A stretch of DNA of 7,788 nucleotides from Alphaproteobacteria bacterium (GTDB lineage: Bacteria > Pseudomonadota > Alphaproteobacteria > Sphingomonadales > Sphingomonadaceae): positions 1 to 7,788 of the forward strand of contig JAGWQR010000313.1 of the NCBI GenBank assembly GCA_028869975.1, in the 5' to 3' direction. Within the stretch, counting starts at the first letter, position 1; every line of letters begins with the position of its first letter. The notes under the pieces are model-generated. The model did no database searches and had not been told where the DNA came from. It worked only from the letters and a program-made list of their open reading frames with translations. Below, in pieces: positions 6,318 to 7,788 of this stretch. The position numbers and the translations under genes are program-made.

Positions 6318-6932
6318 CTAGCCGATAGTGCGATAACGGGCCGCGCGCCCCCTGCCCTCGATACTCAAATCGGCAAACGGGTTGCGCCGCGTATCCGTCA
6401 CGACGCTGTAGAGCCGGTATAGATCGGGTAGAAAATGCCCCCAGTTGCCAATTTCACCGCCCGCATGCGCTGCCCAGACCCGGCCATCTTGATGCGTTTC
6501 TTTTTTCTTGGTGCCGATCGCGGAGGACACCCCCTCCACGCCATTATCGGCCTTTTGCCATTGATGCACCCGGTAGCCCAGCGGCTCATTGGTATGGATC
6601 GACGCTTCATCCATACCAAGTCCCGCCACAACAATCACATGCTCCATCTCGATCAGATCACGAATGAAATCAGGCACTTCTTCGAGTTTCTCGAAGCGGA
6701 TGTAGATATCCTGCCGCCGCCCGTCATCCCATGTTTGCGGCGCGTTATGCACTGCGCCGAGCGGATTGCCATGCACTGGCGGGATTGGCCAGGTCAGCGG
6801 CTCATGCTGCTCCGGGTGCCAGAGGATGAAGCCCTTTTCCATGTTCGACCAGAACCAGTCGATCATGCGCGGGGTCACGCCATCGAGCGCCCAGCGGAAA
6901 TGCGTGCCAACTTCATTCTGTGTCAGGTTCAT
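6318..6932 (-). CDS. PhlG (2,4-diacetylphloroglucinol hydrolase)-like protein
   Basis: This encodes a 204-residue soluble protein that resembles the DAPG hydrolase (PhlG) family, zinc enzymes with a Bet v 1-like fold that break a carbon-carbon bond to remove an acetyl group. Visible family-like features are TPRMIDWFWSNM (20-31), WHPEQH (38-43), and a C-terminal HAGGEIGNWGHFLPDLY (156-172). The HxxxE pair H156/E160 matches the His270/Glu274 zinc pair I recall from Pseudomonas PhlG, and H39 or H43 may match His129; I cannot place the fourth ligand (Glu160 there). PhlG has about 294 residues, so some 90 N-terminal residues are absent here. No phloroglucinol biosynthesis genes are present, so the substrate is unknown. 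An ATG at 6938 would add two residues, but AGGA (6941-6944) is two bases from it and eight from the ATG at 6932, which decides for 6932. It directly follows aspS and is likely co-transcribed with it. Confidence 0.62.
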   Translation of the reverse strand: MNLTQNEVGTHFRWALDGVTPRMIDWFWSNMEKGFILWHPEQHEPLTWPIPPVHGNPLGAVHNAPQTWDDGRRQDIYIRFEKLEEVPDFIRDLIEMEHVIVVAGLGMDEASIHTNEPLGYRVHQWQKADNGVEGVSSAIGTKKKETHQDGRVWAAHAGGEIGNWGHFLPDLYRLYSVVTDTRRNPFADLSIEGRGRAARYRTIG

Positions 6933-6940
6933 ATCCATTG

Positions 6941-6944
6941 TCCT
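6941..6944 (-). promoter_or_regulatory. Ribosome binding site overlapping the aspS stop codon
   Basis: On the reverse strand TAG-stop and ribosome site overlap in TAGGA. AGGA is eight bases from the ATG at 6932 and only two from the ATG at 6938, so it decides the start of the downstream gene. Ribosomes finishing aspS end on this site, which suggests translational coupling. Confidence 0.6.
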
Positions 6945-7788
6945 AAGCTTTCGGCGGCTCGACGACGCGGATGCTGAGCTCGCGAAGCTGCTTTGGTGTC
7001 ACCGTCGCCGGCGCGCCCATCATCAGATCCTCAGCCCTTTGGTTCATCGGGAAGGCGATCACTTCGCGGATATTGGGCGTGTCGGCGAGCAGCATCACCA
7101 TCCGGTCCACACCCGGTGCCGAGCCGCCATGGGGTGGTGCGCCGAATTTGAAGGCGTTAATCATCCCCGCGAAGTTCGTGTCCACGTCATGCTGGCTGTA
7201 GCCCGCAATCTCGAAGGCTTTGTACATGATGTCGGGCCGGTGGTTCCGGATTGCGCCCGAACTGAGCTCAACCCCGTTGCAAACAATATCATACTGATAG
7301 GCAAGAATATCGAGCGGGTCTTTGTTTTCCAGCGCTTCCAGCTCACCCTGTGGCATCGAGAAGGGGTTGTGCGAAAAGTCGATCTTCTTCGCTTCCTCGT
7401 CATATTCATACATCGGGAAATCGACGATCCAGCAGAAGCGGAATTCGCCGGGCGCGATCAGATCAAGCTGCTCGGCGACGCGCGTGCGCGCCGCGCCAGC
7501 CAGCTTGGCGGCCTGAAGCTGCTTGCCGGCGGCGAAGAAGCAGCCATCGTCCGGCCCCAGCCCCATCGCCTCATAGAGCGCAGCCATGCCCTCCTCGCCA
7601 TGATTCTTGGCAATCGGCCCGCCAAACTCACCGCCCTTGCGCGTGACATAGCCCAGCCCGGCATGGCCTTCTGCGCGCGCCCATTCGTTCATATCATCGA
7701 AGAATTTGCGCGACTTGTCGGCGGTTTTGGGCGCGGGAATCGCCCGCACCACGCCACCGCCGTCCACAATCCGTGCAAACAGGCCAAA
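6943..7788 (-). CDS. aspS: Aspartyl-tRNA synthetase (C-terminal part, 5' end outside window)
   Basis: AspRS charges tRNA with aspartate. The frame is open to the right edge; 281 residues are visible, about the C-terminal half of the roughly 590-residue bacterial enzyme. Most of the GAD insertion domain specific to bacterial AspRS comes first (about residues 1-130, with CFFAAGK), then the second half of the class II catalytic core: FCWIVDFPMYEYDEE, HNPFSMP, the active-site strand VELSSGAIRNH (codons at 7240-7272) and class II motif 3, GAPPHGGSAPGVDR (7102-7143), with its ATP-binding arginine. The C-terminus ends in the usual way shortly after a RELSIRVVEPPKA tail. E. coli has GGGSVRIH where SSGAIRNH stands here. 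The N-terminal anticodon-binding domain and motif 1-2 lie outside the window, so discriminating versus non-discriminating type cannot be judged. It is the upstream gene of the PhlG-like protein. Confidence 0.97.
   Translation of the reverse strand, partial: FGLFARIVDGGGVVRAIPAPKTADKSRKFFDDMNEWARAEGHAGLGYVTRKGGEFGGPIAKNHGEEGMAALYEAMGLGPDDGCFFAAGKQLQAAKLAGAARTRVAEQLDLIAPGEFRFCWIVDFPMYEYDEEAKKIDFSHNPFSMPQGELEALENKDPLDILAYQYDIVCNGVELSSGAIRNHRPDIMYKAFEIAGYSQHDVDTNFAGMINAFKFGAPPHGGSAPGVDRMVMLLADTPNIREVIAFPMNQRAEDLMMGAPATVTPKQLRELSIRVVEPPKA

Noticed and set aside
6435..6977. 180-residue forward open frame
   Set aside because: It is antisense to the PhlG-like gene and the aspS end, both of which read as convincing proteins; its own composition is not protein-like.
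1..7788. Mobile element, CRISPR array, toxin-antitoxin pair or defence island
   Set aside because: No transposase, integrase, regularly spaced repeats, tRNA target or typical defence domain is seen on either strand; the genes are mostly metabolic and informational.

Overview
The window looks like a chromosomal housekeeping region of an alphaproteobacterium, most likely a member of the Sphingomonadales. The basis is moderately high G+C coding sequence, the alphaproteobacterial small protein family DUF2093 directly behind xseA, a peptidase of the kind often found next to it, and alphaproteobacterial-looking PurD and AspRS sequences. The order is recognised from memory of the families, not from a search. 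I see no mobile element, integrase, phage gene, CRISPR array, tRNA or rRNA, and nearly every base is coding.

Layout from left to right. The window opens inside a forward FAD-dependent oxidoreductase of the phytoene dehydrogenase/PYROXD2 type (1-1053). It collides tail to tail, with a 21-bp overlap, with a reverse-strand amino-acid/polyamine transporter of the AdiC-like APC group (1033-2331). A 116-bp AT-rich gap (2332-2447) probably carries that transporter's promoter and holds a 14-bp perfect palindrome and a phased direct repeat. Next on the reverse strand is purD (2448-3716), a purine biosynthesis enzyme. Its start codon physically overlaps the divergent start codon of xseA (3715-5196), the exonuclease VII large subunit. 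xseA heads a tight forward operon: xseA, a 72-residue DUF2093 protein (5218-5436), and an exported M23 peptidase (5433-6308) joined by an ATGA overlap. Nine bases later a reverse-strand operon ends. It consists of aspS (C-terminal half visible, running off the right edge) followed by a small PhlG/DAPG-hydrolase-like protein whose ribosome site overlaps the aspS stop codon.

Functionally the region mixes nucleotide synthesis (PurD), DNA repair (XseA), cell-wall hydrolysis (M23 peptidase), translation (AspRS), solute transport and redox chemistry. The genes are packed together but do not form one pathway. I did not find a clear new defence or mobile system. The points most worth a second look are the shared purD/xseA start, the DUF2093 protein coupled between xseA and the peptidase, the PhlG-like enzyme coupled to aspS, and the altered substrate pocket of the AdiC-like transporter.
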